Position numbers and translations under genes: made by a program
In this document: piece by piece, positions 44,649 to 45,817 of the stretch
Layout: each line of letters begins with the position of its first letter
Position numbering within the stretch: position 1 is the stretch's first letter
IMG/VR virus record: IMGVR_UViG_3300036832_000526
Span: 1-45,817 of that record
Direction: 5' to 3' (one strand)
Length of the DNA stretch: 45,817 nucleotides
Source of the DNA: a virus
Notes under the pieces: model-generated
What the model was told of the DNA's origin: nothing
What the model saw: only the letters and a program-made list of their open reading frames with translations
Databases searched by the model: none

Positions 44649-45038
44649 GTGGCAAAGGTACACGTTTATCGGACCTACCGTTGGGTCGACAAAGACCCCA
44701 TCATTGACGCAGTACGCACCGTGGTGAACGACGAACACCTGAAAAACTCAGCGGTGCATTCAATCTCAGGCGTAGCAACTGCCACGCTCGACAACTGGTT
44801 CGGCGGTGTCACCAAGAAACCGCAAAACTCCACGATCTGCGCGGTGACCAGCGCGCTGGGTTATGTGCGGCGCGACAGCCTCAACAAAGACGGCACCGTT
44901 GCCGTTGGCTTCACCAAGGCCCGCAGTCTCGACTACCGCGATGAGATCGAGAAGCAGGCTGACTGGGTCCTCAAGCACAGCGCGCCAAAAAAGAAGCGCG
45001 CGAAGAAGAAAAAACCCGCCAACGGACACGGCAAGTAG
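44649..45038 (+). CDS. HTH protein with lysine-rich tail
   Basis: Encodes 129 residues from GTG 44649 with GGAG upstream. A helix-turn-helix is visible in VHSISGVATATLDNWFGGVT, then KKPQNSTICAVTSALGY: the second helix and the xxTLxNWFxGxTKxPQxxT pattern are typical of short phage DNA-binding proteins. The tail (APKKKRAKKKKPANGHGK) is lysine-rich like histone-type or nucleoid proteins. It may regulate early or late transcription. The three following genes read in the same direction. Confidence 0.7.
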   Translation: MAKVHVYRTYRWVDKDPIIDAVRTVVNDEHLKNSAVHSISGVATATLDNWFGGVTKKPQNSTICAVTSALGYVRRDSLNKDGTVAVGFTKARSLDYRDEIEKQADWVLKHSAPKKKRAKKKKPANGHGK

Positions 45039-45050
45039 GAGTGAAATGCA

Positions 45051-45305
45051 ATGGGACGCCCAAAAGGTTCGCGGAACAAGCGAGCGAAGCGAGTAAAGCG
45101 CAAGTATCAGCGACGTGCGGCTGCAGCGCCCGTCGACAATGGCAGCAGTGACGAGGTCTACCTGCAAGCCAGAGCATTGACCGCGCAGATCAAAGCGGAG
45201 CTGGCAGACGCTGATGCAGCGGTTGCCAAGATCGCCATTACCGACCTGATCGGTGATCTGCAGTTCATCCTCAACATTGGCAACGGCAATCCGCCCGCGC
45301 CGTAA
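45051..45305 (+). CDS. Small basic protein with AT-hook-like start
   Basis: Encodes 84 residues from ATG 45051. The start MGRPKGSRNKRAKRVKRKYQ contains a GRPKGSRNK segment similar to an AT hook. The rest is a moderately acidic helix (LTAQIKAELADADAAVAKIA, ITDLIGDLQFILNIG). It could be a small nucleoid-associated or DNA-binding protein. It follows the HTH gene by 12 bases with GGAG just upstream and is likely in the same transcript. Confidence 0.55.
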   Translation: MGRPKGSRNKRAKRVKRKYQRRAAAAPVDNGSSDEVYLQARALTAQIKAELADADAAVAKIAITDLIGDLQFILNIGNGNPPAP

Positions 45306-45337
45306 GATTTCAATGCAGAGGTTCGCTATGATGTGGC

Positions 45338-45421
45338 ATGCGAGATGCTCTAATCACTTTTGCGTACATGGCGGGGATGATCGTCATCCTGCTGATCATC
45401 GCGGCCTTCATCTTCGGGTGA
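45338..45421 (+). CDS. Possible 27-residue membrane peptide
   Basis: ATG 45338 opens a 27-residue frame MRDALITFAYMAGMIVILLI, then IAAFIFG, a nearly pure transmembrane segment. It ends four bases before the start of the XRE gene. The nearest AGAGG is too far upstream for a good ribosome binding site, so translation is uncertain. Hydrophobic mini-genes of this type are common in phages. Confidence 0.35.
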   Translation: MRDALITFAYMAGMIVILLIIAAFIFG

Positions 45422-45425
45422 TGGC

Positions 45426-45806
45426 ATGATGGTATCCGCACGATCAAAGACCGACCGCAACAACGACACGGCGGTCGGTGCGCGCGTTCGCGCGCTGCGC
45501 ATCCAGCGCAAGATGTCGCAGGAAAAACTCGGTGACGCGCTGGGGCTCACGTTCCAGCAGGTGCAGAAATACGAGAAAGGCACCAACCGCATCTCGGCCT
45601 CGCGGCTGATCGCCATCTCGAAAATCCTCAAGGTGCCGGTGGTCCACCTTCTCGGTGAGGACGCGCTGGGCAACAAGATCGAGGTCGATACCAACGTCGA
45701 TAGCCGCCAGCGCGTGCGAATTTTCGAGCTGCTGGAAAAACTCAAAAACCCCAAAGCGGAACAGATCGTCATCAACCTGCTGGAGGTCCTCGGCAGCAAT
45801 AGGTGA
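45426..45806 (+). CDS. XRE-family transcriptional regulator, CI-like candidate
   Basis: Encodes 126 residues from ATG 45426; ATG 45429 is possible. A classic helix-turn-helix is present: GARVRALRIQRKMSQEKLGD, ALGLTFQQVQKYEKGTNRIS, ASRLIAISKILKVPVVHLL. The C-terminus (RIFELLEKLKNPKAEQIVIN) is a helical dimerisation-type tail rather than a LexA-like peptidase. The family is common in alphaproteobacteria and their phages. It is a candidate lysogeny repressor, but its position at the far end from the 8.3-8.6 kb control region leaves the target open. The stop overlaps a GTG (45803) that may start the gene truncated at base 1 if the genome is circular. Confidence 0.8.
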   Translation: MMVSARSKTDRNNDTAVGARVRALRIQRKMSQEKLGDALGLTFQQVQKYEKGTNRISASRLIAISKILKVPVVHLLGEDALGNKIEVDTNVDSRQRVRIFELLEKLKNPKAEQIVINLLEVLGSNR

Positions 45807-45817
45807 GGCATTGCGAG

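Overview
The window is GC-rich and gene-dense and reads as a temperate, short-tailed (podovirus-type) bacteriophage genome from an alphaproteobacterial host, probably a Bradyrhizobium-like Hyphomicrobiales. The evidence is phage-type gene packing (ATGA, GTGA and TGATG junctions almost throughout), a full set of virion genes, a tyrosine integrase beside an attP that carries the 3' half of a tRNA-Glu gene, and many small proteins of types I associate with alphaproteobacterial phages. The host call is inference from memory of families; no search was run.

Layout. (1) 1-2792, + strand: very short early genes of unknown function, including one HTH protein and one two-helix membrane protein. A small antisense gene with its own terminator lies at about 2.0-2.5 kb. 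(2) 8310-3053, - strand: a replication operon. It runs from a Cro-like HTH protein through a VRR-NUC nuclease, a degenerate PD-(D/E)XK-like protein, several small proteins, a CHC2/Toprim primase and a RepA-type ATPase to a zinc-binding-like protein and a possible small-terminase-like protein. (3) 8311-8684: a control region with two inverted arrays of 10-bp repeats around an AT-rich core and a 16-bp palindrome, then a near-consensus promoter for the + operon. (4) 8685-14311, + strand: an HTH_17 protein, YqaJ-type exonuclease, RecT annealing protein, accessory genes, a possible structured RNA and an AlpA/Xis-like protein. (5) 14291-15840: integrase and attP. (6) 15866-18859: a compact accessory module with a divergent promoter pair, a serine recombinase, small HTH and membrane proteins, and a repeated palindromic operator (GGGCCA-N-TGGCCC). 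(7) 43953-18858, - strand: the late operon, in transcription order tail fibre and adhesin genes, membrane proteins, large terminase, portal, scaffold, major capsid protein, tail tubular A and B, a gp13-like protein, a GNAT acetyltransferase, internal virion proteins, a virion transglycosylase and an M15-type endolysin. The order from tail tubular A to the transglycosylase matches the T7 gp11-gp16 order. (8) 44196-45806, + strand: HTH regulators and small basic proteins.

The two ends of the window may join. The last gene's stop overlaps a GTG whose frame continues without a stop into the truncated first gene, so this could be a complete circularly permuted genome of about 45.8 kb. The integrase and attP lie in the middle with phage genes on both sides, which also fits a non-integrated phage genome better than a prophage with flanking chromosome.

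Spots most worth a second look are the inverted repeat arrays at 8353-8530, the five-copy operator regulon around the serine recombinase (16.3-18.1 kb), the attP architecture, the structured region at 13048-13262, the antisense gene at 2329-2493 and the degenerate nuclease at 7176-7658.
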